Of a DNA stretch of 57,296 nt, positions 46,514 to 54,822 are shown one piece after another (within the stretch, counting starts at the first letter, position 1; each line of letters starts with the position of its first letter). The DNA is from Verrucomicrobiia bacterium (GTDB lineage Bacteria; Omnitrophota; Omnitrophia; Omnitrophales; Aquincolibacteriaceae): NCBI GenBank assembly GCA_035495615.1, contig DATJFP010000035.1, forward strand, positions 1 through 57,296, read 5' to 3'. The notes under the pieces were generated by a model. That model ran no database searches, was not told where the DNA came from, and saw only the letters and a program-made list of their open reading frames with translations. The position numbers and the translations under genes are program-made.

Positions 46514-47429
46514 GGCGGTACCCTTCCTTTTCGAGCCGGAATCCCGGCAGCGGTTTTCCCTCACGCCGCCACTCGATTCCGGATTTTTTTCTTCTTTTGA
46601 CGATGCGGCCGATCCACGAAAGGCGCGTGCGCGGGAAAAGCCGCTTCCATTTTTTTTCGAGGTTCCGTTTTCCCGCGCCGGAAACCGTGAACACCAGCTC
46701 AAAGTCTTCGCCGTCGGACAGCGCGCGCATAAGCGCCTTGCCGCGGTTTCCTTTCGCAAGCTTCAGCGCGTCGCGCGACACCGGAATTTTATCAAGCTCC
46801 ACGGCCGCGGAAACGCGCGAGGCTTTGAGCACGTGGCCCAGGTCCTGCGCCAGCCCGTCCGAAACGTCGATCATGGCCTTCGCGCCGAGCCTTGCCAGCG
46901 CGGCGCCTTCACTCAAGCGCGGCTCGAATTCATGATGATGGCGCAGGATCGAGCCGCCCAGATTTCCCGTGACGCCGATCCAATGGCCCGGCCTTGCGCC
47001 GCTGCGCGGGACAGGCCTTGCCGCGCGGCCCCAAAGCGTCACCGAAGCGAAGAATTGCCGCGCGCGGCTCACATCCCCGCCCACGCAGATCACGCCATGA
47101 CGCCGCGCCAAAGCCAGCATGCCGTCGTAAAACCGGTTGAGCCAGGCCTCGCGTACGTCCGCGGGAATGCCGAGCGTCACGACAAAAGATTCGGGCCGTC
47201 CGCCCATAGCCGCGATATCGCTGAGATTCACGGCCAGGGCCTTGCGTCCGATTTTTTCGGGCGTGAGCCGGGCGAGATAAAAATCCACGCCGTCCACGAT
47301 GGCGTCCGTCGTGCACAGGATTTTGCCGCGGCCCGCGGGAAATACGGCCGCATCGTCGCCGATGCCGACTGTTCCCGGCTTACGCGGCACTTTTCGTTTC
47401 AACGACTCGATCCACCGGAACTCGTTCAT
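46506..47429 (-). CDS. thiL: Thiamine-monophosphate kinase
   Basis: 307 residues from ATG 47429, overlapping the M50 gene by 4 bases. It phosphorylates TMP to the cofactor TPP. PurM-like fold motifs are VGIGDDAAVF, TTDAIVDGVDF, KALAVNLSDIAAMGG, CVGGDVSRA, GVTGNLGGS, MIDVSDGLAQDLGHV and LSDGEDFELVFT. The last ~40 residues are unusually basic. No other thiamine genes are near, so its place reflects operon packing. Confidence 0.94.
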   Translation of the reverse strand: MNEFRWIESLKRKVPRKPGTVGIGDDAAVFPAGRGKILCTTDAIVDGVDFYLARLTPEKIGRKALAVNLSDIAAMGGRPESFVVTLGIPADVREAWLNRFYDGMLALARRHGVICVGGDVSRARQFFASVTLWGRAARPVPRSGARPGHWIGVTGNLGGSILRHHHEFEPRLSEGAALARLGAKAMIDVSDGLAQDLGHVLKASRVSAAVELDKIPVSRDALKLAKGNRGKALMRALSDGEDFELVFTVSGAGKRNLEKKWKRLFPRTRLSWIGRIVKRRKKSGIEWRREGKPLPGFRLEKEGYRHF

Positions 47430-48046
47430 GTGCTCCACGCGATCACGTCTCTCAGCCGCGGCAGGCCGAGCAAATGGCAGAACAGGTCCATGCCGGGGAT
47501 CACCCAGTATACCAGAACGCCGGACAGGTAGAGCGCAAACACAATCCAGATGCCCGCCCTTTCGAGAGACATGTAGACCCGCGCCGCGGAAACCGGCAGC
47601 AGGCCCGCCGCCACGCGCGAGCCGTCCAGCGGCGGCACGGGAAGCAGATTGAAAACCGCGACGCCGAGATTGAAATAGATGGCCAGCAGCGCGATCTCGC
47701 TGCCGGTCGCCTTCCACACGGCTCTCAGGACCGCGGCCAGGACTAAATTCGCGGCCGGGCCGGCCAGCGCCACCCCGATCATGCCGCGGCGCGGATAGCG
47801 CAGGCGGTTGAAATTGACGGGCACGGGTTTGGCCATGCCGAACGCAAACCGGCCGTGCGTGGAAAAGAAAAGCAGCGCGGGAAAGAGCACGGTCCAGAAA
47901 AGGTCCACATGCTTCAGCGGATTGAGCGTCAGGCGGCCGGCATCGCGCGCGGTCGTGTCACCCAGCGCCAGCGCTGCCAGGCCGTGGCAGACCTCATGAA
48001 AAATGACGGTGACGAGAAAGATCGTGATCCACACGGCCCATTCCAT
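47426..48046 (-). CDS. Site-2 protease family (M50) membrane metalloprotease
   Basis: 206 residues with about five membrane segments, starting at ATG 48046. The zinc motif H17-E18-V-C-H21 lies in the first segment, NPLKHVD follows, and the third ligand is D141 in NLLPVPPLDGSR. This is the short YwhC/Rip-like form without a PDZ domain. Such enzymes cut transmembrane substrates; the target is unknown. It starts 8 bases after the CPBP gene and overlaps thiL. In the cluster it pairs with another membrane protease-like protein (CPBP). Confidence 0.9.
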   Translation of the reverse strand: MEWAVWITIFLVTVIFHEVCHGLAALALGDTTARDAGRLTLNPLKHVDLFWTVLFPALLFFSTHGRFAFGMAKPVPVNFNRLRYPRRGMIGVALAGPAANLVLAAVLRAVWKATGSEIALLAIYFNLGVAVFNLLPVPPLDGSRVAAGLLPVSAARVYMSLERAGIWIVFALYLSGVLVYWVIPGMDLFCHLLGLPRLRDVIAWST

Positions 48047-48054
48047 GAGACGCC

Positions 48055-49149
48055 TCAGACGCTGACGAGAGCCTGCTTGGCCAGGAAGAAATACCCGATG
48101 AAAATCGTGTTGTGGATGAGATGGAGCGTCATGGGCGCGATGAGGGATCGCCGTTTCTCGTACATGTACGCCAGCGCCATGCCCAGGACGAAGATCGGCC
48201 AGAACGCGAAGGTGTTGTTGTGAATGATCGCGAAAAACGAAGACGTGATGATCATGCCCGCGTTCTTGCCCCATTTCTTTTTGAAGATCGGGTAACAGAA
48301 GCCTCGAAAAAAAATCTCTTCCAGGATCGGCGCGATGAACGTGGCCAGAAGCACCGAGTAGACCACGATCCACGGCGAGCGCTGTTCCTCTTCCAGCAGC
48401 ACGTTCACGATCGGATGCGCGGGCGGCTCGTAGTGGAACAGATGCGCGATGAAGACGAGAAAGATCAGGATACCGATGAAGATCGGGAACACGCCCATAT
48501 AGCCGACGATGCCCATGACGACTTCGGAAAAAAAGCCGCGCGGCGGCACACGCAGTCCGATGTCCTTCAAACCGCCGCCGTGCCGGCGCACGATCAGGAA
48601 GATGAAATAGACGCAGAGAATGTCCGCGCCGGTGGTCTGGAACAGCAGCCAGAAATTCACGGGGACAGACCTCAGGACGTAATTACCGAGCGCGCCCAGG
48701 ACAAGGCTGAGTCCAAAGCTCGCGGCCACGAAAAGCAGCGCCACTTTGAAGATCATGGACGGTTTCCAGTCGGTCTTGTCCTTGTCGAAGGGCTCCATGG
48801 CCCAGCTCTGCCGCCAGGCGGGATTGAACATGAAGGCGATCAGGATCACGATGCCCAGGCTGAACATTCCGGACACGAAAAACAGAATGAACGTGAACGC
48901 GCCGGCGAATTCCGGCTTGTCCTTCAGAAAGTTCTGAAGCGAGCCTGCCTGCTCCACGCTTTGCACCACCCGGCTTTCCGCGTCTTCGAGATTTTGCAGG
49001 GCCTCGGCCGCGGCCGGTGAAGCCGTCTGTTCTTTCTGAGGCGCACGGCGCTCATAAAACTGGATGGCCCCGAACGCCAGGATCAGGCCGAGGAACAAAG
49101 CCGTGTATTTTTTCTCTTTGACGAAGAATTGAAGGATGTCGTGGATCAT
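48055..49149 (-). CDS. CPBP-family (CAAX-protease-like) membrane protein
   Basis: 364 residues from ATG 49149, with seven or eight membrane segments. The Abi/CPBP signature is present: APILEEIFFRGF (EExxxR), FFAIIHNN (FxxxH) and HLIHNT (HxxxN). The N-terminal third (residues ~10-110) is an extra part with two membrane helices separated by a soluble loop (APQKEQTASPAAAEALQNLEDAESRVV). Likely an intramembrane protease; substrate unknown. It overlaps tatD by 4 bases. Confidence 0.88.
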   Translation of the reverse strand: MIHDILQFFVKEKKYTALFLGLILAFGAIQFYERRAPQKEQTASPAAAEALQNLEDAESRVVQSVEQAGSLQNFLKDKPEFAGAFTFILFFVSGMFSLGIVILIAFMFNPAWRQSWAMEPFDKDKTDWKPSMIFKVALLFVAASFGLSLVLGALGNYVLRSVPVNFWLLFQTTGADILCVYFIFLIVRRHGGGLKDIGLRVPPRGFFSEVVMGIVGYMGVFPIFIGILIFLVFIAHLFHYEPPAHPIVNVLLEEEQRSPWIVVYSVLLATFIAPILEEIFFRGFCYPIFKKKWGKNAGMIITSSFFAIIHNNTFAFWPIFVLGMALAYMYEKRRSLIAPMTLHLIHNTIFIGYFFLAKQALVSV

Positions 49150-49913
49150 AGGGAAAACAGCGCCTTTGCGTTGGCCGTCGTTTGCTCGCCGAGCGCCTGC
49201 ACGCTCAGGCTGTGAAGGCCCGCGGCCACGCCCGCGGTTTCGAGCATGTAAGCGGGCTCGTTGCGTTTTCCCCGCACGGATTGCGGCGGGAGAAACGGCG
49301 CGTCGGTTTCGAGCAGCAGCCGGTCTTTCGGGCATTGCCGGCACGCGTCGCGCAGCTCGTCGTTTTTCTTGTACGTCAGCGGCCCGGCAAAGGAAATGTA
49401 AAAGCCCAGGTCGAGAAGCCTCTTCATGCGGGGCGCGTCCGAAGAAAAGCAGTGGATGACGCCGCGGTAGGGCGCGCCGCCTTCTTCCGCGAAAAGCTGC
49501 GCCAGGTCTTCGTAGGCATCGCGGCAGTGGATGATGAGCGGCCGGCCGACTTCCCTGGCCAGGCGCACGAAAGCGCGCAGGACTTCCTTCTGCTTTTCAT
49601 GCGGCGAATGGTCGCGAAAAAAATCCAGGCCCACTTCCCCCACGGCCACCATTTTCTTTTCCGAAAAAAGTTTGCGGATCTCCGCGATCACGGCCTCGTC
49701 CGCGTCTTTGGCGTCGTGCGGGTGCACGCCGGCCGAGGCGTAAATGTTGTCGTGAGCCTTGGCCAGCTCCAGGCATTTGCGCGAGCTCTCCAGGTCGGTC
49801 CCCACGTTGATGAAAGTTTCCAGGCCCGCTTCGGAGGCGCGGCGCATCACGTCGGCGCGGTCTTGGTCGTAATCCGGGAAGTGAAGGTGCGCGTGCGTGT
49901 CGATGAATCCCAT
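49146..49913 (-). CDS. tatD: TatD-family metal-dependent hydrolase / DNase
   Basis: 255 residues, TIM-barrel amidohydrolase fold. Metal ligands are in DTHAHLHF (HxH), the bridging Glu in GEVGLDFFRDHSP, His in IIHCRDA and VIHCFSSD, and Asp in LLETDAPFLPP. Members are 3'-5' exonucleases or metal-dependent DNases. The start is one base after the metG stop (TGACATG). The metG-tatD pair is common in bacteria. Confidence 0.93.
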   Translation of the reverse strand: MGFIDTHAHLHFPDYDQDRADVMRRASEAGLETFINVGTDLESSRKCLELAKAHDNIYASAGVHPHDAKDADEAVIAEIRKLFSEKKMVAVGEVGLDFFRDHSPHEKQKEVLRAFVRLAREVGRPLIIHCRDAYEDLAQLFAEEGGAPYRGVIHCFSSDAPRMKRLLDLGFYISFAGPLTYKKNDELRDACRQCPKDRLLLETDAPFLPPQSVRGKRNEPAYMLETAGVAAGLHSLSVQALGEQTTANAKALFSL

Positions 49914-49914
49914 G

Positions 49915-51483
49915 TCATCCCTTCGCGGCCGGGGCGGAGGGAGCTTTTTCCTCGTCTTCGAGTCTGGGGAACAGCGCTTCCCCGCGGTCGACAAGCGTCC
50001 CCGGCTTGAGCCACGCCGTGCGGAAAAACGCGGCTTCGGAAAAATTCGTCTGGGGGGAAAGCTTGAGGCGTTCGAGGATCTTCCGCGCGGTGTCCGGCAG
50101 GAACGGCAGCAGGATGGCCCCGATGTGCGCGAGCACCTCCGACAGCACCGCGAGCGCGCGCGCCAGCTCCGGCCGCTTTTGCGGGTCCTTGGCCAGCACC
50201 CACGGCTTTTTTTCTTCCACGAACTGGTTGGAGGCCACGATGACAGCCCAAATCGCGTCCAGCGCCGTGCGCGGGTCATAGCGGTTCATAGGCACGCTGA
50301 CTTTTTCGAGCAGGGCAAACGCCTGCTGCAGGAGATTCTCCGATTCGACGCCCTGCGCTTCGGGCACGGCGCCGTCAAAATACTTTTCCAGCATGGACGC
50401 CATGCGGAACCACAGGTTGCCCAGGTCGTTGGCCAGATCGCTCGTGTAGCGTTCGCGCAAAAGATCTTCCGAGTACGCGCCGTCGAGTCCCAGCGTCACT
50501 TCCCGGAGGAGAAAATAACGGAACGCGTCCACGCTGTAGACTTTCGCGAGCACGGCCGGGTCCACGATGTTGCCGCGGGACTTGGAGACTTTCGCGCCGC
50601 CCAGCGTCCACCAGCCGTGCGCGAGGACAGTCTTGGGCATTTCCACGCCGCAGGCTTTCAGCATGATGGGCCAGTACACCGCGTGCTGGCGCAGGATGTC
50701 TTTCCCTACCAGGTGAAGGTCCGCGGGCCAGTACGTGAGAAATTTTTTGTGGTCGACCGTCATGCCGATCGCGCTGACGTAATTGATCAGCGCGTCGAAC
50801 CACACATAGACCACGTGGTCTTTCGAATTGGGGTACTCGATGCCCCAGGAAAGCCGCGACTTGGGCCGCGTGATGGAAAGGTCTTCGAGCGGCTCTTTCA
50901 AAAAAGCCAGGATTTCGTTGCGCCGCATTTCCGGCCGGACGAAATCCGGGTGCTCGTTGATGTACTGAATGAGCCAGTCCTGGTATTTGGACAGCTTGAA
51001 AAAGTAATTGTCCTCGGAAAGCTCCTGCACTTCGCGGCCGCAGTCCGGGCATTTGCCCTGCGCGAGCTGCAATTTCGTCCAGAACGATTCGCACGGCGTG
51101 CAGTACCAGCCCGTGTAGCTGGATTTGTAGATGTCGCCTTCGGCTTCAAGCTTGAGCAGCACGTTCTGCACGATCTTCTTGTGTTCTTCGTCGGTCGTGC
51201 GGATGAAATAATCGTACTGGATGCCGAGCACGCGCCACAATTCCTTGAACTGCGGCACCATGCGGTCCACGTAATCGCGCGGCTCTTCTTTGTGCTCGCG
51301 CGCGGTCTTCTCGATTTTCGTGCCATGCTCGTCGGTGCCGGTCAAAAAGAAAACTTTCTTGCCGTGCCAGCGGAAAAACCGCGTGAACGTGTCGCAGAGG
51401 ATATTCGTGTACGCGTGTCCGATGTGAGGCTTGGCGTTGACGTAATACAAAGGCGTGGTGATGTAAAGGAAGTTTTCGCTCAT
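49915..51483 (-). CDS. metG: Methionyl-tRNA synthetase
   Basis: 522 residues, class I. The HIGH motif is HIGH in NAKPHIGHAYTN. The zinc knuckle has CTPCESFW and CPDCGREV (C-x2-C twice). WFDALINYVSAIG and the KMSKS equivalent KVSKSRGN follow, then the helical anticodon-binding domain with NLWFRMASM and WVLAK. The C-terminal tRNA-binding (EMAP-II-like) domain is absent, as in monomeric forms. It overlaps holB by 4 bases. Confidence 0.97.
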   Translation of the reverse strand: MSENFLYITTPLYYVNAKPHIGHAYTNILCDTFTRFFRWHGKKVFFLTGTDEHGTKIEKTAREHKEEPRDYVDRMVPQFKELWRVLGIQYDYFIRTTDEEHKKIVQNVLLKLEAEGDIYKSSYTGWYCTPCESFWTKLQLAQGKCPDCGREVQELSEDNYFFKLSKYQDWLIQYINEHPDFVRPEMRRNEILAFLKEPLEDLSITRPKSRLSWGIEYPNSKDHVVYVWFDALINYVSAIGMTVDHKKFLTYWPADLHLVGKDILRQHAVYWPIMLKACGVEMPKTVLAHGWWTLGGAKVSKSRGNIVDPAVLAKVYSVDAFRYFLLREVTLGLDGAYSEDLLRERYTSDLANDLGNLWFRMASMLEKYFDGAVPEAQGVESENLLQQAFALLEKVSVPMNRYDPRTALDAIWAVIVASNQFVEEKKPWVLAKDPQKRPELARALAVLSEVLAHIGAILLPFLPDTARKILERLKLSPQTNFSEAAFFRTAWLKPGTLVDRGEALFPRLEDEEKAPSAPAAKG

Positions 51484-52331
51484 GCTGTTACCGCTTCGGG
51501 CTCCGGGGGTTTGATCATCTGCACGCTCGGCAAAAGCCGTTTCAGATGCATGGCCAGCCGCGTGAGCGCCAGTTTCTGGTTGGCGTTCGCGTCCAGCGCG
51601 TCTTTGGTTTCGTAAAAAAGAGCAATCGCTCTCAGCCATTCCTGGCGGTACGCTTTGATTTCCGGTTTCGCCGCGCTTTCCTTCAACAGGTCGCGGAAAT
51701 AGGCCATGAGCTCGTCCATGAAGACCAGCGTCTCGAACCGCGACGCGCTTTGATAATCTTCCAGCAGGTCTTCCCATTTTTTCTGTCCCACGCCTTCGGG
51801 CGGCCGCAGTTCTTCAGGGACGGCTTCGTCCGGGCTCATCCTTATATGGAAGGCGCGCGAGCGGATGGTTTCGAGCAGGTTGTCCGTGCTTTCCACCAGC
51901 AGGCAGAACAGCGTTTGCGCGGGCGGTTCCTCGAGCGTCTTCAGGAAGGCGTTCTGCGCGTCCACGGTCAGGCGCTCCGCGCCTTCGACGATCACCACTT
52001 TCCACGGGCCTTCGTACGGCTTCAGCGCGCACCAGGAAATCACTTCCCGGACTTCCGCGATTTTCAGCGAGCGGACCTTCTCGTCTTCGCCGAGCCACAG
52101 CACGTCCGGATGATTACGGTCGCGGATCCTCTTCGCGGTCCGCGTTTCCATGTCGCCCATTTTCGCGTTCGCGTCGCCGTTGAGCAGCGCGGCAAAACAG
52201 AGCGCGAGCGAAGCCTGCGCGCGCGGCGAAGAGCCGGAAAAAAGATACGTGTGCGCGAGCCGGCCCCGGCGCACGTGCGCTTCGAGCACACGCAGCGAAA
52301 ATTCCTGTTTTTTCAATTCGTCAGGCAACAC
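51480..52331 (-). CDS. holB: DNA polymerase III delta' subunit
   Basis: 283 residues. It is a clamp-loader subunit. RLAHTYLFSG starts the AAA+ domain. The Walker A is not functional by sequence (SGSSPRAQAS), as in E. coli delta'. NHPDVLWL, WKVVIVEGAERLTVDAQNAFLKTLEEPP and the sensor-1/SRC region TIRSRAF are present. The zinc-finger Cys of many homologues are missing. It lies between tmk and metG, a usual place. It overlaps tmk by 11 bases. Confidence 0.88.
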   Translation of the reverse strand: MLPDELKKQEFSLRVLEAHVRRGRLAHTYLFSGSSPRAQASLALCFAALLNGDANAKMGDMETRTAKRIRDRNHPDVLWLGEDEKVRSLKIAEVREVISWCALKPYEGPWKVVIVEGAERLTVDAQNAFLKTLEEPPAQTLFCLLVESTDNLLETIRSRAFHIRMSPDEAVPEELRPPEGVGQKKWEDLLEDYQSASRFETLVFMDELMAYFRDLLKESAAKPEIKAYRQEWLRAIALFYETKDALDANANQKLALTRLAMHLKRLLPSVQMIKPPEPEAVTA

Positions 52332-52935
52332 GTCCGAGCCTTTCCCTGATTTGTTTCGCGGTCAATTCCCAGTCCTGCCTCGTGTTGATCACGAGATAGC
52401 GGCGCGGTTCGCGCTTGGCCAGCGCCAGGAACCCCCGCCTCACCTTGCGGTGGAAGACAAGCGACTGCTTTTCCATCCTGTCGTGCCGTCCGCCGCGCTT
52501 CAGGCCGAGGGCCGGGTCCACGTCCAGGAGAATCGTAAGCCGGGGTTTCAACGTTCCGCGCACGAGTTTTTGGCTGACCGCCTCGATGTCCTTCATGGAA
52601 AACCCGCGTCCGTACCCTTGGTAAGCCAGGGTCGAATCCTCGAAGCGGTCGCAAATGACGATCGTGCCCGCTTTCAGCGCCGGAAGGATTTTCTCGTTCA
52701 CGATCTGGGCCCGGGCCGCGAGATACAGCAGGAGTTCCGCCGAAGGCGCCATGGCCGCATGTTTATTGTCCAGCAGCACGTTACGGATGGCTTCCCCGAC
52801 TCCCGTGCCTCCGGGTTCCCGGAGAATTAAAACACGCCGCCCCTTTTTCCGCAAGAACGAAGCCGCCCGCTTGATTTGCGTGCTTTTCCCGCTGCCTTCC
52901 GTGCCTTCGAAGGTAATGAAAATTCCTTTTTTCAT
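52321..52935 (-). CDS. tmk: Thymidylate kinase
   Basis: 204 residues from ATG 52935. It phosphorylates dTMP to dTDP. P-loop FEGTEGSGKST, the DR-type motif VICDRFEDSTLAYQGYGRG, LREPGGTGVGE and LLDVDPALGLKR are present. A longer frame upstream reads only through the palindromic repeat at 52951-53002 and is not the real start. Confidence 0.96.
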   Translation of the reverse strand: MKKGIFITFEGTEGSGKSTQIKRAASFLRKKGRRVLILREPGGTGVGEAIRNVLLDNKHAAMAPSAELLLYLAARAQIVNEKILPALKAGTIVICDRFEDSTLAYQGYGRGFSMKDIEAVSQKLVRGTLKPRLTILLDVDPALGLKRGGRHDRMEKQSLVFHRKVRRGFLALAKREPRRYLVINTRQDWELTAKQIRERLGRVA

Positions 52936-52950
52936 CGGACGAGTCCTCTT

Positions 52951-53002
52951 CCCCTCACCCCTCCCTCTCCCCGCGATGCGGGGAGAGGGTAAGGGAGAGG
53001 GG
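52951..53002. repeat. Palindromic repeat copy A (CCCTCTCCCCGC type)
   Basis: A 12-base arm CCCTCTCCCCGC is followed by GAT and the complementary GCGGGGAGAGGG, flanked by CCCCTCACCC and AAGGGAGAGGGG. It forms the 3' end of the DUF559 reading frame. A second copy in the same orientation lies at 53337-53380. This sequence type recurs around DUF559 genes in many bacteria (recalled, not searched). Confidence 0.75.
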
Positions 53003-53332
53003 CTGTGTTTTTTCACATTCAGTCAGTATTTGTTGCATCACCGCATCAATCGACGCAAGCGCTTCATGGTTCCAAAATCTAAGGACCCGCCAACCGCGTT
53101 TCCCAAGCTCCCGGGAACGATGCTCATCTTCGTTTTTCCGCGCGGCGTGCTGGCCGCCGTCGATTTCAATCGCAAGTTTTAATTGAGGACATGCAAAATC
53201 CAGAATCCAAACGTCAACAGGATGCTGCCGTCTAAATTTAAAACCATTTAGGCGGTTAGCTCGAAGGTTGTTCCATAATAGCTTTTCAGCATCCGTCACA
53301 TTTTTTCTCAATATCTTGGCTCTATCGTTCAT
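52955..53332 (-). CDS. DUF559 (Vsr-like) endonuclease-domain protein
   Basis: 125 residues from ATG 53332. The body matches DUF559: AKILRKNVTDAEKLLWNNLR, FKFRRQHPVDVWILDFACPQLKLAIEIDGGQH, then GWRVLRFWNHEAL. DF, EID and the final fold agree with a PD-(D/E)XK-like Vsr nuclease core. The last ~18 residues (LSLTLSPHRGEREG) are encoded by the palindromic repeat. It sits between cysS and tmk in an otherwise tightly packed operon, with flanking direct repeats, so it looks like an inserted cassette. Biochemical role unknown. Confidence 0.85.
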   Translation of the reverse strand: MNDRAKILRKNVTDAEKLLWNNLRANRLNGFKFRRQHPVDVWILDFACPQLKLAIEIDGGQHAARKNEDEHRSRELGKRGWRVLRFWNHEALASIDAVMQQILTECEKTQPLSLTLSPHRGEREG

Positions 53333-53336
53333 ATTA

Positions 53337-53380
53337 CCCCTCACCCTTCCCTCTCCCCGCAAGCGAGGAGAGGGTAAAAA
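53337..53380. repeat. Palindromic repeat copy B
   Basis: Starts CCCCTCACCCTTCCCTCTCC, then CCGC-AA-GCGAGGAGAGGG. It has the same orientation as copy A and about the same first 30 bases, with an imperfect second arm. It ends a few bases before the cysS stop. Confidence 0.75.
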
Positions 53381-53384
53381 GGGA

Positions 53385-54821
53385 TCAATCCCACTTCCGT
53401 CTTTTTTTCTTCAACGTTGAGAGCTCGCCGGGCTTGCCGTCTTTGACCAGCCAGCCGAGTTTCTGGATTTCGTCGCGCAGCGCGTCGGATTTCGCCCAGA
53501 GGCTTTTGTCGTTTTTCACCTGCAGGCGGACTTCCGAACGCTGCTTCATGAGGAATTGCACTTCCGCCGGAACCTGGTCCACGGCAGTCACGTCAAATCC
53601 GAACAGGCGGTCGATGCTTTTCAAAAACTGGACGAAAGCGCGCAAGCCTTCGTCTTTCGCCTGGGCCGCGTCTTTGTTGATTTCCGTAACGGCGCCGGAA
53701 AGTTCCGCCAGGGCGCCCGAAACGTTCAGGTCGTCGGCCAGCCAAGCGGTCATCTTATCCAGCGACTTGTCGAGCTTTTCGCGCGCGGCTGTTTCGTCTT
53801 TTCCCTGCGGCTGCTGCCCGAGCCGCGTGGCGCAGTTCCAATAGCATTCGTCCAGCTTTTTGATGACCTCCGACGCCTCTTTCAAATGCTCCATCGTGAA
53901 ATTCATCTGCTGGCGGTAATGCACGGAAAGCAGCGCGTAGCGGATGGCCATGGGATCGTGGCCTTTGGCGATGAGGTCGCGCAGGGTGTAGAAATTGCCT
54001 TTGGACTTGGACATTTTCTCGCCGTCGACAAGCAGGTGCTTGGAATGCAGCCAGTATTTTACAAAGAGCTGCCCCGTCGCGGCTTCGGATTGGGCGATTT
54101 CGTTTTCGTGATGCGGGAAAATCAGGTCTTCGCCGCCCGCATGAATGTCGAAAGTGTCGCCGAGGTAGCGGAGGCTCATGGCCGAGCACTCAATGTGCCA
54201 GCCCGGACGGCCGTTCCCCCACGGTGAAGACCAGAACGGTTCGCCTTCCTTGGCGCCTTTCCAGAGCACGAAATCCGTGACTTCCTCTTTGTCGTATTCG
54301 TCCGCGTCCACGCGCTCAGACGCGCCGGCGATGTTCATGTGCAGTTTTTTCTTGGACAGCTTGCCGTAGCCGGGAAATTTCGAGACGCGGTAATAGACCG
54401 AGCCTTCGCTTTGATACGCGATGCCTTTGTCCAGCAGCTTCTGGATCAGCGCCAGCATGCCGTCGATTTCCTTCGTGGCGCGCGGCTGGCGCGTGGGCGC
54501 GAGGCAGTTCAGCGCCGCCATGTCCTCGTTGAAGGCCTGCGTGAATTTTTCCGTGTATTCGAGGAGCGGTTTTTTTTCGCGCACGGCGCCGGCAATGGTC
54601 TTGTCGTCCACGTCCGTGATGTTCATGACGTGCTCGACCTTCAGCCCCGAGAATTCCAGGAAGCGGCGCAGCAAATCCTCGAAGACGAACGTCCGGAAGT
54701 TGCCGATGTGCGCGTAATCGTAAACTGTGGGCCCGCAGGTGTAGAGCTGAGCCTCGCCCGCCTTGCGCGGCACGAAAGGCTCCTGTTTTCCCGAAAGCGT
54801 GTTAAAAAATTGGATGACCAT
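53385..54821 (-). CDS. cysS: Cysteinyl-tRNA synthetase
   Basis: 478 residues, class I. TCGPTVYDYAHIGNFRTF gives the zinc Cys and the HIGH-like HIGN. WHIECSAMSLRYLG carries another Cys/zinc ligand, with GGEDLIFPHHENEIAQSEA, and KMSKSKGNF is intact. The C-terminal helical anticodon domain and a basic end (KKKRRKWD) follow. The start is one base after the membrane-protein stop. Confidence 0.97.
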   Translation of the reverse strand: MVIQFFNTLSGKQEPFVPRKAGEAQLYTCGPTVYDYAHIGNFRTFVFEDLLRRFLEFSGLKVEHVMNITDVDDKTIAGAVREKKPLLEYTEKFTQAFNEDMAALNCLAPTRQPRATKEIDGMLALIQKLLDKGIAYQSEGSVYYRVSKFPGYGKLSKKKLHMNIAGASERVDADEYDKEEVTDFVLWKGAKEGEPFWSSPWGNGRPGWHIECSAMSLRYLGDTFDIHAGGEDLIFPHHENEIAQSEAATGQLFVKYWLHSKHLLVDGEKMSKSKGNFYTLRDLIAKGHDPMAIRYALLSVHYRQQMNFTMEHLKEASEVIKKLDECYWNCATRLGQQPQGKDETAAREKLDKSLDKMTAWLADDLNVSGALAELSGAVTEINKDAAQAKDEGLRAFVQFLKSIDRLFGFDVTAVDQVPAEVQFLMKQRSEVRLQVKNDKSLWAKSDALRDEIQKLGWLVKDGKPGELSTLKKKRRKWD

Positions 54822-54822
54822 G

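Noticed and set aside
52951-53380. A CRISPR-like array from the two GC-rich repeats
   Set aside because: Only two copies, each internally palindromic, about 390 bases apart with a gene between them; no spacers or cas genes.
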